Part shown: positions 44,252 to 52,934 of the stretch, piece by piece
Layout: each line of letters opens with the position of its first letter
How positions within the stretch are numbered: the first letter of the stretch is position 1
Source of the DNA: Mycobacterium celatum
Lineage (GTDB): Bacteria; Actinomycetota; Actinomycetes; Mycobacteriales; Mycobacteriaceae
DNA: 64,000 bases
Reading direction: 5' to 3'
Assembly (NCBI RefSeq): GCF_002101595.1
Contig: NZ_LQOM01000051.1
Span: 1-64,000, forward strand
Translations under genes and position numbers: made by a program
Notes under the pieces: model-generated
What the model saw: only the letters and a program-made list of their open reading frames with translations
The model's database searches: none
Told to the model about the DNA's origin: nothing

Positions 44252-44449
44252 ATGAGGACGACGGTGACCATCGACGACGAACTCCTGGCCCGTGCGAGTG
44301 AGCTGACTGGTATCACCGAGAAGTCCGCGCTGCTGCGCAACGGATTGACGACCCTGATACGCGTCGAAAGCGCCCGCCGACTTGCCGCTCTCGGCGGGTC
44401 GGACAAGAAGGCCTCTGCGGCGCCTCGGCGCCGGGGCTCCGCCGGGTGA
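44252..44449 (+). CDS. vapB: VapB-type antitoxin
   Basis: A 65-aa ribbon-helix-helix protein of the type II VapB_antitoxin_2 kind: MRTTVTIDDELLARASELTG forms the DNA-binding beta strand and helix, and the basic, Ser/Arg-rich tail would wrap the toxin. It is coupled to vapC by a GTGA overlap. It would autoregulate the promoter in 44122-44251. Confidence 0.9.
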   Translation: MRTTVTIDDELLARASELTGITEKSALLRNGLTTLIRVESARRLAALGGSDKKASAAPRRRGSAG

Positions 44450-44820
44450 TCCTCGTCGACACTTCCGTGTGGATCGACCATCTCCACAAAACGGACCCCG
44501 GATTGGTCACGCTGCTCGAAGCGGACGAGGTCGGGTGTCACGAATCCGTGATCCAGGAGTTGGCTCTCGGATCGATCCGGCAGCGCACCGTGGTCTTGGA
44601 TCTGCTCGACAACCTCTACAGGTTCCCCGTCCTCGGTCACGCCGAGGTCGTGGCGCTCGTCGACCGACGCCGACTGCATGGCCGTGGACTGAGCGCGGTG
44701 GACGCCCACCTGCTCGGCTCAGTGTCAATCAGCGGCGGCGCACAGCTGTGGACGCGCGACAAGCGGCTGCGTTCTGCCTGCCGCGACGCCGGCGTCTCCT
44801 ACGTCGACGAGTCCGGATAA
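44446..44820 (+). CDS. vapC: VapC-type PIN-domain ribonuclease toxin
   Basis: A 124-aa PIN-domain protein. The acidic site is complete: Asp5 in ILVDTSVWID, Glu in VIQELALGS, Asp in LSAVDAHLL and Asp in WTRDKRL, so it is likely active against a specific RNA. The module has no relatives among its neighbours in the conserved gene order, consistent with acquisition between the lipase and MFS genes. Confidence 0.93.
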   Translation: MILVDTSVWIDHLHKTDPGLVTLLEADEVGCHESVIQELALGSIRQRTVVLDLLDNLYRFPVLGHAEVVALVDRRRLHGRGLSAVDAHLLGSVSISGGAQLWTRDKRLRSACRDAGVSYVDESG

Positions 44821-44849
44821 AACGCAATCCTTGGGGGTATGCCGCCGCG

Positions 44850-46301
44850 ATGGGAACACACGTACAGACCGGCACGATCACCACGCAGGTGCCGGCCCGG
44901 CTGGACCGCCTGCCCTGGTCGCGGTTCCACTGGCGGGTGGTCGTCGGATTGGGCGGGGTCTGGATTCTGGACGGCCTCGAGGTCACCATGGTGGGCAACG
45001 TCGCGGCCCGGCTGACCGAGCCCGGCAGCGGAATCAAGATCAGCATCGCTCAAATCGGCGTCGCCGCAGCCTTCTACATTGCCGGCGCCTGCAGCGGTGC
45101 GCTGTTTTTCGGTCAGCTGACCGACCGCTTCGGTCGTAAGAAGCTGTTCGTCACCACGCTGGTGATCTATCTGGCGGCCACCGCGGCGACGGCGTTCTCG
45201 TTCGCGCCGTGGTACTTCTTCGCGGCGAGGTTCTTCGCGGGTGCGGGCATCGGCGGCGAGTACGCCGCAATCAACTCCGCGATCGACGAACTGATCCCCG
45301 CGCGGGTCCGCGGCCGCGTCGACTTGGCGATCAACGGCTCGTTTTGGCTGGGATCAGCGTTGGGCGCGGCCGCCGCGCTGCTTTTCTTGAACACGTCCAT
45401 TTTCCCGATCGGCATAGGGTGGCGAATCTCGTTCGGCATCGGCGCCATCTTCGGGTTGGCGGTTCTGGTGGTCCGCCGCAGTGTTCCCGAAAGCCCGCGC
45501 TGGCTCTTCATTCACGGCCGCGAAGAAGAGGCCGAGGAGATCGTCCGCGGCATCGAAGACGAGATCGAGCAAGAGACGCAGGAATCGCTGCCGGAGCCGG
45601 AGGGATCGCTGACCGTCCGCCAGCGCAAGACCATCTCCCTCGCCGAGATCGCCAAGGTGGCCTTCACCCTCTATCCCGGCCGCGCGGTCCTCGGCCTTGC
45701 GCTGTTCATCGGCCAGGCGTTCATGTACAACGGCGTCACTTTCAACCTCGGCACCCTGTTGAGCGGGTTCTATTCAGTGGCCTCCGGCATGGTCCCGGTG
45801 TTCTTCATCCTGTGGGCGCTGTCCAACTTCGCCGGGCCGGTACTCCTCGGGCCACTCTTCGACACCGTCGGGCGAAAACCGATGATCTCGCTGACATACC
45901 TCGGCTCCGCCGCGGTGGCTGTCGTGCTGGCCGGTATCTTCGTGAGCCAATTCGGCGGCGTCTGGACGTTTCTCGCTGTGCTCATGGTGTGCTTCTTTTT
46001 AGCCGGTTCCGGTGCCAGCGCCGCATATCTGACGGTCAGCGAGATTTTCCCGATGGAGACCCGGGCCTTGGCCATCGCCTTCTTCTATGCGGTCGGCACC
46101 GCGATCGGCGGCATCACCGGTCCGCTGCTGTTCGGCGACCTGATCGAGTCCGGGGACCGGCATCAGGCCGCCCTGTCATTTCTGATCGGTGCGGCCGTGA
46201 TGGCAATCGGCGGGGTGGTCGAACTGATCTTGGGCGTCAAGGCCGAGGGCCAGAAACTGGAGGACCTTGCGATGCCGCTGACCACCGCGGATGCCCCATG
46301 A
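44850..46301 (+). CDS. MFS transporter, sugar porter/metabolite:H+ symporter type
   Basis: A 483-aa transporter with twelve expected helices. The loop 2-3 signature is GQLTDRFGRKK, and the equivalent in the second half is LFDTVGRKPM; RRSVPESPRWLF and EIFPMETRALA are further sugar-transporter-type motifs. A longer central cytoplasmic loop (residues about 230-275) is Glu-rich. ATG 44850 is used; an ATG at 44839 is out of frame. It overlaps the small downstream gene by ATGA. Similar in position to Rv1200. Substrate unknown. Confidence 0.9.
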   Translation: MGTHVQTGTITTQVPARLDRLPWSRFHWRVVVGLGGVWILDGLEVTMVGNVAARLTEPGSGIKISIAQIGVAAAFYIAGACSGALFFGQLTDRFGRKKLFVTTLVIYLAATAATAFSFAPWYFFAARFFAGAGIGGEYAAINSAIDELIPARVRGRVDLAINGSFWLGSALGAAAALLFLNTSIFPIGIGWRISFGIGAIFGLAVLVVRRSVPESPRWLFIHGREEEAEEIVRGIEDEIEQETQESLPEPEGSLTVRQRKTISLAEIAKVAFTLYPGRAVLGLALFIGQAFMYNGVTFNLGTLLSGFYSVASGMVPVFFILWALSNFAGPVLLGPLFDTVGRKPMISLTYLGSAAVAVVLAGIFVSQFGGVWTFLAVLMVCFFLAGSGASAAYLTVSEIFPMETRALAIAFFYAVGTAIGGITGPLLFGDLIESGDRHQAALSFLIGAAVMAIGGVVELILGVKAEGQKLEDLAMPLTTADAP

Positions 46302-46570
46302 CGCCGTGGGCGTGCCAGCTGGCCGGGCACCGGCCGCGTTTCCGCGTCGACGGCGCAACGATGCACTGGGAATGCGAACGTGGCTGCGGACAAGCCAGCG
46401 GCAGCAAGACATATCCCACCGCCGAGGATGCGCGCCGGTTTGCCGCGGCGTTTGACCGCACCGGCGCGTTGGGCAAGCGGGCGCCGCTGATCGGACTGCT
46501 GCCACTTCGGTTGTGGCACACCGTCGTCTCGGCGAACAGACGCAAAAGCGGCCAAAACCCTAGGCTGTAG
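46298..46570 (+). CDS. Small conserved protein with Cys/His knuckle, unknown function
   Basis: A 90-aa protein coupled by ATGA to the MFS gene. CQLAGHRPRF and WECERGCG contribute Cys and His residues (C-x5-H ... C-x3-C) that could bind a metal, followed by a helix TAEDARRFAAAFDR. The C-terminus (RRKSGQNPRL) is read from the left half of a family B inverted repeat and overlaps the end of pruB by 11 bp tail to tail. Family not recognised; the metal site is an inference. Confidence 0.7.
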   Translation: MTPWACQLAGHRPRFRVDGATMHWECERGCGQASGSKTYPTAEDARRFAAAFDRTGALGKRAPLIGLLPLRLWHTVVSANRRKSGQNPRL

Positions 46571-46591
46571 GGGACTTTTGCGTCTGCTCGC
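46532..46591. repeat. Family B inverted repeat at a convergent overlap
   Basis: GCGAACAGACGCAAAAG (46532-46548) pairs with CTTTTGCGTCTGCTCGC (46575-46591) with one mismatch. Both stop codons, 46560 (minus) and 46570 (plus), lie inside the loop, so both proteins end in repeat-encoded residues. Confidence 0.85.
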
Positions 46592-47618
46592 GGGACGCCA
46601 GAGCCCGCAGCAGGAACATCAGGTTGGCCGGTCGCTCGGCCAGACGTCGCATGAAGTACCCGTACCACCGAGCGCCGAACGGCACGTACACCCGCACCCG
46701 GTTGCCGGCGTTCGCCAGCCGCCGCTGCTCGCCGTCGCGGATGCCGTACAACATCTGGTATTCGAAATCGGCGGCGTCCCGGCCGGTTTCGCGTGCCATC
46801 GCCGCCGCGGCGTCGATGATCGCCGGATCGTGCGAGGCCACCATCGGGTATCCCGATCCGGCCATCAGCACCCGAAGGCAGTCCAAGTACGAGGCGGTGA
46901 CGGCTGCGCCATCCCGGTAGGCCACCGACGCGGGCTCGTCGTAGGCGCCTTTGCACAACCGCACCCGGGCGGAGGCAAAGTCGCGGCAGTCGCCGAGCGT
47001 GCGCCGCAAATAGGCCTGTAAAACAACGCCCAGCCCAGGGAATTCGCCCCGCAGATCGGAAACGATCGACAACGTCGAATCGGTGGTCGTGTGGTCTTCG
47101 GCGTCCACCGTCACCCAGGCTCCCACCCGCTGCGCTCGCGCGCAGATGGTGTGCGCATTCTCCCGGGCGATCTTTTCGCCGTCGCGCTCCAGCGCCTGGC
47201 CCAGCGCCGAAAGCTTGAGCGACACCTCCAGCGGACGGGCACCGTCGTGCACAGCATCGGGCCGACTGCCCAGTGCATCGAGCAGGTCGAGGTAGGCCTG
47301 CATGTTCGCGGCGGCGGCGTCGACGTCGGCGACGTCCTCACCCAGGTAGTCGACGCTGACGAAGCATCCCGAATCCCGCAGCGCGGCAACACTGTCCAGC
47401 ACACAGCCGAGCGTCTCCCCCGGCACGAAGCGGTGGACCACCTTGCTGGTCACCGGTAACCGCTGCGCGGTGCGCCGCAACCAGTCGGAGCGGCTGGCCG
47501 CCAAGATCGCAGGCCGTACCGTCGCGGCGAACAGGCCGGGTTTGATGGGGGCGACCCGTCCCCCGCAAGCGGGAGGTGCCCCCACCGCCCGGCTCCGCCG
47601 CGCTGGCGATCGCCCCAT
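46560..47618 (-). CDS. pruB: Proline dehydrogenase
   Basis: A 352-aa FAD-dependent monofunctional PRODH, first step of proline catabolism. Barrel motifs include VSVDYLGEDV, VTVDAEDHTT, LCKGAYDEP, MVASHDPAI and the substrate Arg region YVPFGARWYGYFMRRLAERP. The ATG overlaps the rocA stop (TGATG). The first 28 residues (MGRSPARRSRAVGAPP and on) come from a dispersed-element copy and precede the conserved FAATVRPAILAAS, making it about 23 aa longer than Rv1188 as I recall. Confidence 0.95.
   Translation of the reverse strand: MGRSPARRSRAVGAPPACGGRVAPIKPGLFAATVRPAILAASRSDWLRRTAQRLPVTSKVVHRFVPGETLGCVLDSVAALRDSGCFVSVDYLGEDVADVDAAAANMQAYLDLLDALGSRPDAVHDGARPLEVSLKLSALGQALERDGEKIARENAHTICARAQRVGAWVTVDAEDHTTTDSTLSIVSDLRGEFPGLGVVLQAYLRRTLGDCRDFASARVRLCKGAYDEPASVAYRDGAAVTASYLDCLRVLMAGSGYPMVASHDPAIIDAAAAMARETGRDAADFEYQMLYGIRDGEQRRLANAGNRVRVYVPFGARWYGYFMRRLAERPANLMFLLRALASREQTQKSPTA
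47585..47616 (-). repeat. Copy of the dispersed GC-rich element at the rocA/pruB junction
   Basis: 32 bp matching the gpgS copy at 30 of 32 bases. It is followed by the self-complementary stretch CCCCCGCAAGCGGGAGG (47561-47577), itself a stem. Together they form the 5' end of pruB. Confidence 0.75.
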
Positions 47619-49249
47619 CAGTCCGCCGCCATATGCGGATACGTGTGGTCGGTGGCCGGCACGAACGTCTCCTTGATGGTGCGCGCCGACGTCCAGCGCA
47701 GCAGGTTCAGCGGCGAGCCGGCCTTGTCGTTGGTGCCCGAGCCCCGCGAACCGCCGAATGGTTGGCGTCCCACCACCGCTCCCGTCGGTTTGTCGTTGAC
47801 ATAGAAGTTGCCGGCCGCGAACCGCAGCCGTTGCTGCGCGGCCAGCACCGCGTCGCGGTCATCGGCGATCACCGCCCCGGTCAGCGCGTAGCGCGATCCG
47901 GCGTCGATCACGTCGAGGATCCGCTCGTACGCGTCGTCGGGATAGACGTGCACCGACAACAGTGGCCCGAAGTACTCGGTGGCAAACGCTTCGTCGGTCG
48001 GGTCGTCGGACAGCAGCACCGTGGGACGCACGAAATAGCCTTCGCTGTCGTCGTATTCGCCGCCGGCAGCGATCGTGACACCGGCCGCGCCTTTCGCCCG
48101 TTCGATGGCGCTGACGTTCTTGGTAAACGCCCGCCGGTCGATCAGCGCCCCGCCGAAATTGGTGAAGTCGGTGATGTCGCCGTACCGCAATTCGGCTGTG
48201 GCAGCCAGGAAGCCGTCGCCCATCTTCTGCCACACCGAATGTGCGATGAACGCCCGCGACGCCGCCGAGCATTTCTGGCCCTGGTAGTCGAACGCGCCGC
48301 GGATCAACGCGGTGCGTAGCACGTCCGGCTGCGCCGACGCGTGCGCGACCACGAAGTCCTTGCCGCCGGTCTCGCCGACCAGCCGCGGATAGCTGTGGTA
48401 ACGCTCGATGTTCGAGCCCACCTCCCGCCACAAATGCTGAAAGGTGGCCGTCGACCCGGTGAAGTGGATGCCGGCCAGCCGCGAATCAGCCAGCGCCACA
48501 TCGGAAACCGCGTACCCGTCGCCGGTGACCAGGTTGATCACCCCGGGCGGCAACCCGGCCGCCTCGAGCAGTTGCATCGTCAGATAGGCCGCCAAGGTCT
48601 GAGTGATCGACGGCTTCCACACCACGGTGTTTCCCATCAGCGCCGGGGCGGTGGGCAGATTTCCCGCGATCGAGGAGAAGTTGAACGGCGTGATCGCGTA
48701 GACAAATCCATCCAGCGGCCGGTAATCGGTGCGGTTCCACTCGCCGGGACCGCTGATCGGCTGCTGTGCGAGGATCCGGCGGGCGAACGCGACGTTGAAC
48801 CGCCAGAAGTCGATCAGCTCGCAGGGCGCGTCGATCTCGGCCTGGTACGCGGTCTTGGATTGGCCGAGCATGGTTGCGGCCGCGATCTTTTCCCGCCACG
48901 GCCCGGCCAGCAGATCTGCGGCCCGCAGGAAGATTGCGGCGCGTTCGTCGAACGGCGTTGCCGCCCAATGGTTCCGCGCGGCCATGGCGGACTCGACGGC
49001 CGCGGTGGCGTCGGCGTGCGTCGCGTTGGTCAGCGTGCCCAGCGTGGCGGTATGCCGGTGCGGTTGCACGACGTCGATCCGCTCGCCGTCGCCCATGCGA
49101 CGCTTGCCGGCGATGACGTGCGGCAGCTCGATCGGGTTATCGGCCAGCTCCCTCAGTGCGTCGCGCAGCCGGCTGCGTTCCGGTGAATGCGGCGCGTAGT
49201 CGTGAACCGGTTCATTGGCGGGCAGCGGAACATCGGTGATCGCGTCCAT
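47618..49249 (-). CDS. rocA: 1-pyrroline-5-carboxylate dehydrogenase
   Basis: A 543-aa aldehyde dehydrogenase-fold enzyme converting P5C/glutamate semialdehyde to glutamate (PruA, Rv1187). Motifs: YAITPFNFSSIAGN, FTGSTATFQHLW, LVGETGGKDF and the catalytic Cys in YQGQKCSAASRAF. ATG 49249 gives the same length as Rv1187; the longer frame upstream has no support. It is divergent from the PucR-type regulator with 83 bp between starts. Confidence 0.96.
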   Translation of the reverse strand: MDAITDVPLPANEPVHDYAPHSPERSRLRDALRELADNPIELPHVIAGKRRMGDGERIDVVQPHRHTATLGTLTNATHADATAAVESAMAARNHWAATPFDERAAIFLRAADLLAGPWREKIAAATMLGQSKTAYQAEIDAPCELIDFWRFNVAFARRILAQQPISGPGEWNRTDYRPLDGFVYAITPFNFSSIAGNLPTAPALMGNTVVWKPSITQTLAAYLTMQLLEAAGLPPGVINLVTGDGYAVSDVALADSRLAGIHFTGSTATFQHLWREVGSNIERYHSYPRLVGETGGKDFVVAHASAQPDVLRTALIRGAFDYQGQKCSAASRAFIAHSVWQKMGDGFLAATAELRYGDITDFTNFGGALIDRRAFTKNVSAIERAKGAAGVTIAAGGEYDDSEGYFVRPTVLLSDDPTDEAFATEYFGPLLSVHVYPDDAYERILDVIDAGSRYALTGAVIADDRDAVLAAQQRLRFAAGNFYVNDKPTGAVVGRQPFGGSRGSGTNDKAGSPLNLLRWTSARTIKETFVPATDHTYPHMAAD

Positions 49250-49332
49250 GCCCTCAGGATCCTCGCCACCGAGCGCAGGGCCTTTGGCGGATCGGACAAC
49301 CAGTAAGCCCACAGACAGTAGAATCAGACAAT

Positions 49333-50904
49333 ATGCGGGCCACCGGCGTCGGGCTGGGCCAGCTGTTGCTGGCGCTGGACGCAACCATGGTCAGCCTGGT
49401 CGACGCCCCGCGCGGGCTGGACCTGCCGGTGGCTTCGGCAGCGTTGATCGACTCCGACGATGTGCGGCTGGGGTTGGCGACGGGCGCGGATTCGGCCGAC
49501 GTGTTCTTTCTGCTCGGCGTCGGCGACGACGAGGCGCAGCGCTGGATCAGCACGCAGACAACCGCGCCGGTGGCCATCTTTGCCAAAGAGCCGTCCGCTG
49601 CGTTGGTGGCCCGTGCCGCGAAGGCCGGGTCAGCGGTAGTGGCCGTCGATCCGCGGGCCCGCTGGGAACGGTTGTACCGCTTGGTCAATCACGTCTTCGA
49701 GCACCACCGAAGCGACCCCCGCTACGACTCCGGCACCGACCTGTTCAGTCTGGCGCAGTCGGTGGCCGACCGGATCCACGGCATGGTCAGCATCGAGGAC
49801 GAGCAGTCGCATGTCCTGGCCTACTCGGCGTCCAACGACGAGGCCGACGAATTGCGGCGGCTCTCGATCCTCGGTCGCGCCGGTCCGCCCGAGCATCTGG
49901 AGTGGATCAGCCGCTGGGGCATCTTCGATGCGCTGCGGGCCGGCGACGAGGTGGTGCATGTCAAGGAGCGCCCGGAGTTGGGCCTGCGGTCGCGGCTGGC
50001 GATCGGCATCCACCAGCCGCCGGTCGACGCACGGCGTGCGCCCGCATTCGTCGGGACCATCTGGGTCCAGCGCGGCTCGCGGCCGCTGGCCGACGACGCC
50101 GACGAAGTGCTGCGCGGTGCCGCGGTGCTGGCCGCACGGATCATGTCGCGACTGGCGGCCCGGCCCTCGACGCACGCGCTGCGGGTCCAGCAGCTGCTGG
50201 GCCTGGCCGACAAAGAACGCCTCGACATCGGCGACATCGCCCACGAACTCGGCATTGTTCCCGACGGCAACGCCGCGCTGGTCGGCGTCGACTCCGCCGA
50301 TCAACACCCACGACTGCCCGACATAGTTGCATTGAGCGCCAGCGCTTTTCGCGCCGACGCCCAAGTCACGTCGAGCGGCTCGCGAACATATGTGCTGCTT
50401 CCCCCCGCCGCCAAGCCCACGTCGGTCGCATCCTGGGTTCGCGGCACCGTCGGCTCGCTGCAGTCCGAGCTGGGGTTGCGCCTGCGCGCGGTCATCGCAG
50501 CACCCGTCGCCGGACTGGCCGGGATGGCCGCGGCACGCACCGAGGTCGACCGCGTGCTGGATAGCGCTGCGCGCCATCCGGATTCGATCGATCAGGTCAG
50601 CTCGCTGGCCGAGGCGCGCACCACCGTGCTGCTCGACGAGATCGTCACGCTCGTCGGTGCCGACGAGCGGCTCGTCGACCCACGGGTCCGCGAGCTCCGT
50701 ACCCGTGACCCGGCGCTGGCCGAGACCCTGCGGACCTACCTGGACAGCTTCGGCGATGTCGCCGCGGCGGCGCAGCAGCTGCACGTGCATCCCAACACCG
50801 TGCGCTACCGGGTCCGCCGGATCGAACGGTTGCTGTCGACGTCGCTGGCCGATCCCGATGTGCGGCTGGTGCTTTCGCTGAGCCTGCGCGCTACCGAGCG
50901 CTAA
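49333..50904 (+). CDS. pruC: PucR-family regulator PruC, proline-catabolism activator
   Basis: A 523-aa regulator. An N-terminal PucR sensor region is followed by a GGDEF-like middle section and a C-terminal HTH_30 (LRTYLDSFGDVAAAAQQL then HPNTVRYRVRRIERLL). Divergent placement next to rocA-pruB matches the PruC activator described in M. smegmatis, so proline or P5C induction through the 83-bp intergenic region is likely. It ends overlapping the DMT transporter gene by 14 bp tail to tail. Confidence 0.9.
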   Translation: MRATGVGLGQLLLALDATMVSLVDAPRGLDLPVASAALIDSDDVRLGLATGADSADVFFLLGVGDDEAQRWISTQTTAPVAIFAKEPSAALVARAAKAGSAVVAVDPRARWERLYRLVNHVFEHHRSDPRYDSGTDLFSLAQSVADRIHGMVSIEDEQSHVLAYSASNDEADELRRLSILGRAGPPEHLEWISRWGIFDALRAGDEVVHVKERPELGLRSRLAIGIHQPPVDARRAPAFVGTIWVQRGSRPLADDADEVLRGAAVLAARIMSRLAARPSTHALRVQQLLGLADKERLDIGDIAHELGIVPDGNAALVGVDSADQHPRLPDIVALSASAFRADAQVTSSGSRTYVLLPPAAKPTSVASWVRGTVGSLQSELGLRLRAVIAAPVAGLAGMAAARTEVDRVLDSAARHPDSIDQVSSLAEARTTVLLDEIVTLVGADERLVDPRVRELRTRDPALAETLRTYLDSFGDVAAAAQQLHVHPNTVRYRVRRIERLLSTSLADPDVRLVLSLSLRATER

Positions 50905-51808
50905 ACCGCGTCGGCTGGTCGGCGATCGTCGCGTCATGTCCCGCGCCGGCCGTCATGGTGGCGGCCTCCCCGCGGGCCAGGCCGACTGTCGCCACGATCA
51001 CCATCACCGCCGCAGCCACCAGCAAGAACCACTCCGGCCCGTCGGCTTCCAGCGTCTCCTTGAGCACGATGATCCCCAGCGCCGTGGCCACCACCGGCTT
51101 GGCCACGGTGATCGTCGGGAGGGAGGCGGTCAGCGCGCCGGCCCGAAACGCCGACTGCTGAAAGATCATCCCGACAACCGCGGCGAGTATCCAGGCATAC
51201 AGCTCCGGTGTACGCAGCAACGCCCCGGCCCCGTGTTCGAGCACGTCGACAATTCCCTTGGTCAGCACCGCGAACAGCGCCAACGCCGAACCCGACACCG
51301 CCGCCAGCAGCACCGCCGCGGCCGGACGATCCGACCAGATCCGCGCGCCCAGCACGCACAACGCCAAGGCCGGGCCCATGACAAGTGCCACGATGATCCA
51401 GGTTCCCAGCGAGCCCCGCGACTGCCCGGCGGTCGGATCACCGACAGTGACGAGGAGAGCCAGTGCCGCCGCCAGGAACACCGCCCACATCCACTCCCGC
51501 CGGGTTATCCGATGACGGGTCACCCGCGCGTAGATGGGCAGGGCGAACAGCAGCACGGTCACCTGCAGAGCCGTGACCAGCATGACCGAACCTTTGTCGA
51601 GCGCAGCTGCAAGCAGGCAGTAACTGGCGACATCACCCAGACCGCCCAGCCACCACCGGACGTCGCGCACCAACATCCCGAACAACGCCAAGTGGCCGAC
51701 CGGTTCGTCGGTGATCTGCTGCGCGATCCGCTGACGGACTACGCTGCCGATCGCAGCGGCCAGCGCGGCGCACAGCGCAAGAAACCCCGCGATATCCGTA
51801 TTCGACAT
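50891..51808 (-). CDS. DMT-superfamily transporter
   Basis: A 305-aa protein with about nine to ten hydrophobic helices, including GFLALCAALAAAIGSVVRQ at the start and KPVVATALGIIVLKETLEA, a typical DMT/EamA second-repeat motif. Exporter or importer of a small metabolite; no substrate can be assigned. ATG 51808 has AAGGAGG 5 nt upstream. A 7-bp hairpin (51834-51855) in its leader is noted separately. Confidence 0.8.
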   Translation of the reverse strand: MSNTDIAGFLALCAALAAAIGSVVRQRIAQQITDEPVGHLALFGMLVRDVRWWLGGLGDVASYCLLAAALDKGSVMLVTALQVTVLLFALPIYARVTRHRITRREWMWAVFLAAALALLVTVGDPTAGQSRGSLGTWIIVALVMGPALALCVLGARIWSDRPAAAVLLAAVSGSALALFAVLTKGIVDVLEHGAGALLRTPELYAWILAAVVGMIFQQSAFRAGALTASLPTITVAKPVVATALGIIVLKETLEADGPEWFLLVAAAVMVIVATVGLARGEAATMTAGAGHDATIADQPTRFSAR

Positions 51809-51833
51809 CTGACCTCCTTGCCGACGTCTACGC

Positions 51834-51855
51834 CCGGAAGCCGTGTTCCTTCCGG
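51834..51855 (-). other. Hairpin in the DMT transporter leader
   Basis: CCGGAAG and CTTCCGG form a perfect 7-bp stem with an 8-nt loop, 26 bp upstream of the ATG. Could be a leader structure; no riboswitch family was recognised. Confidence 0.4.
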
Positions 51856-51888
51856 CGTGACTCTAGTGCTCACAGTGTGCTCGGCGAG

Positions 51889-51909
51889 CTTCGCGGCGAA
51901 ACCGCGAAG
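51889..51909 (-). terminator. Hairpin after the SDR gene
   Basis: CTTCGCGG (51889-51896) and CCGCGAAG (51902-51909) form a perfect 8-bp stem with a 5-nt loop, 11 bp downstream of the SDR stop on the minus strand. Confidence 0.6.
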
Positions 51910-51920
51910 TCTAGGCAGCC

Positions 51921-52790
51921 TCAGAGCGGAAACTTGGTGTCGGTCAGCTGCTCGGACAACTCCCAGAGCGCCGCCGCGGTGCCTGACCGCTTCGCCGGCC
52001 AGTTGCGCCAGGTCGGCTGACTGGGACCGTAAAACGCGAACCGCGGGCCGACGTAGGTGTCGCCGGGCAGATCCTGCGACACCGCGTACAGCGTCTGCCG
52101 GGCACCGAAGTCGGCATCGGTGGACACCACCCGGTCGACGGCCAGCACCACCGCATCGCTCACTGTGCGCCCGGACTGGCCTTGCAGGTTGGTATGCGAC
52201 CAGCCCGGGTGGGCGGCCAGCGCGCGCAGCGAAGTGCCTGCACTCTCCAAGCGCCGCTGCAGCTCGCTGGTGAACAGCAGGTTGGCCAGCTTCGACTGGC
52301 TGTAGGCCAGCCACCGCGAATACGGCCGGGACTGCCAGTTCAGGTCTTTGAGGCTGATGTAGCCGAACATGTGCATCAGCGACGACACCGTCACCACCCG
52401 GTCGGTGAGCCTGGGCAACAGCAGGTTGGTCAGCGCGAAATGGCCGAGGTGGTTGGTGCCGATGTGGCGCTCGAAGCCGTCGACCGTCAGCGCGTGATCG
52501 ACGGCCATGATCCCGGCGTTGTTGACCAGGACGTCGACGGCGTCCACACCGTCGGCAAAAGCGCGCACCGACGACAGATCTTCCAGGTCGAGTCGACGCA
52601 CCTCGACGTCTCCGGTCATCCGGCCGGCGGCGGCCTCACCCTTGTCGGTGTTGCGCACCGCCAGGATGACGCGGGCACCGACGCGGGCCAACTCGCGGGC
52701 GGTCACCTCACCCAGCCCTGCGTTGGCACCGGTGACGATGACGGTGCGTCCGGCGAACGAGGGCAGGTCTGCTGCGGTCCAACCAGGCAT
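51921..52790 (-). CDS. Short-chain dehydrogenase/reductase, retinol dehydrogenase-like
   Basis: A 289-aa SDR: VTGANAGLG at the N-terminus, VLVNNAGIM, NHLGHFALTNLLLP, VVTVSSLMH and the active-site Tyr-Lys YSQSKLAN. The mid motif TNHLGHF and C-terminal extension are those of the mycobacterial light-dependent/retinol dehydrogenase-like SDRs. ATG 52790 is chosen (MPGWTAADLPSFAGRT is the usual opening) over GTG 52799. Likely lipid or sterol substrate, not determinable. Confidence 0.87.
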   Translation of the reverse strand: MPGWTAADLPSFAGRTVIVTGANAGLGEVTARELARVGARVILAVRNTDKGEAAAGRMTGDVEVRRLDLEDLSSVRAFADGVDAVDVLVNNAGIMAVDHALTVDGFERHIGTNHLGHFALTNLLLPRLTDRVVTVSSLMHMFGYISLKDLNWQSRPYSRWLAYSQSKLANLLFTSELQRRLESAGTSLRALAAHPGWSHTNLQGQSGRTVSDAVVLAVDRVVSTDADFGARQTLYAVSQDLPGDTYVGPRFAFYGPSQPTWRNWPAKRSGTAAALWELSEQLTDTKFPL

Positions 52791-52934
52791 GGCAGACACA
52801 GTAATGAGGCCCACTGAGCGTGGAACACCGGCGCTGGTCAGCCGATTGCCCGGCGAAAACGCTGTCGCAGGTATCGTCCTGGGATGGCGCGCGGATACGC
52901 CTGCGCCCCGGTCCGCTCGCTGAGGAGTATTCAT

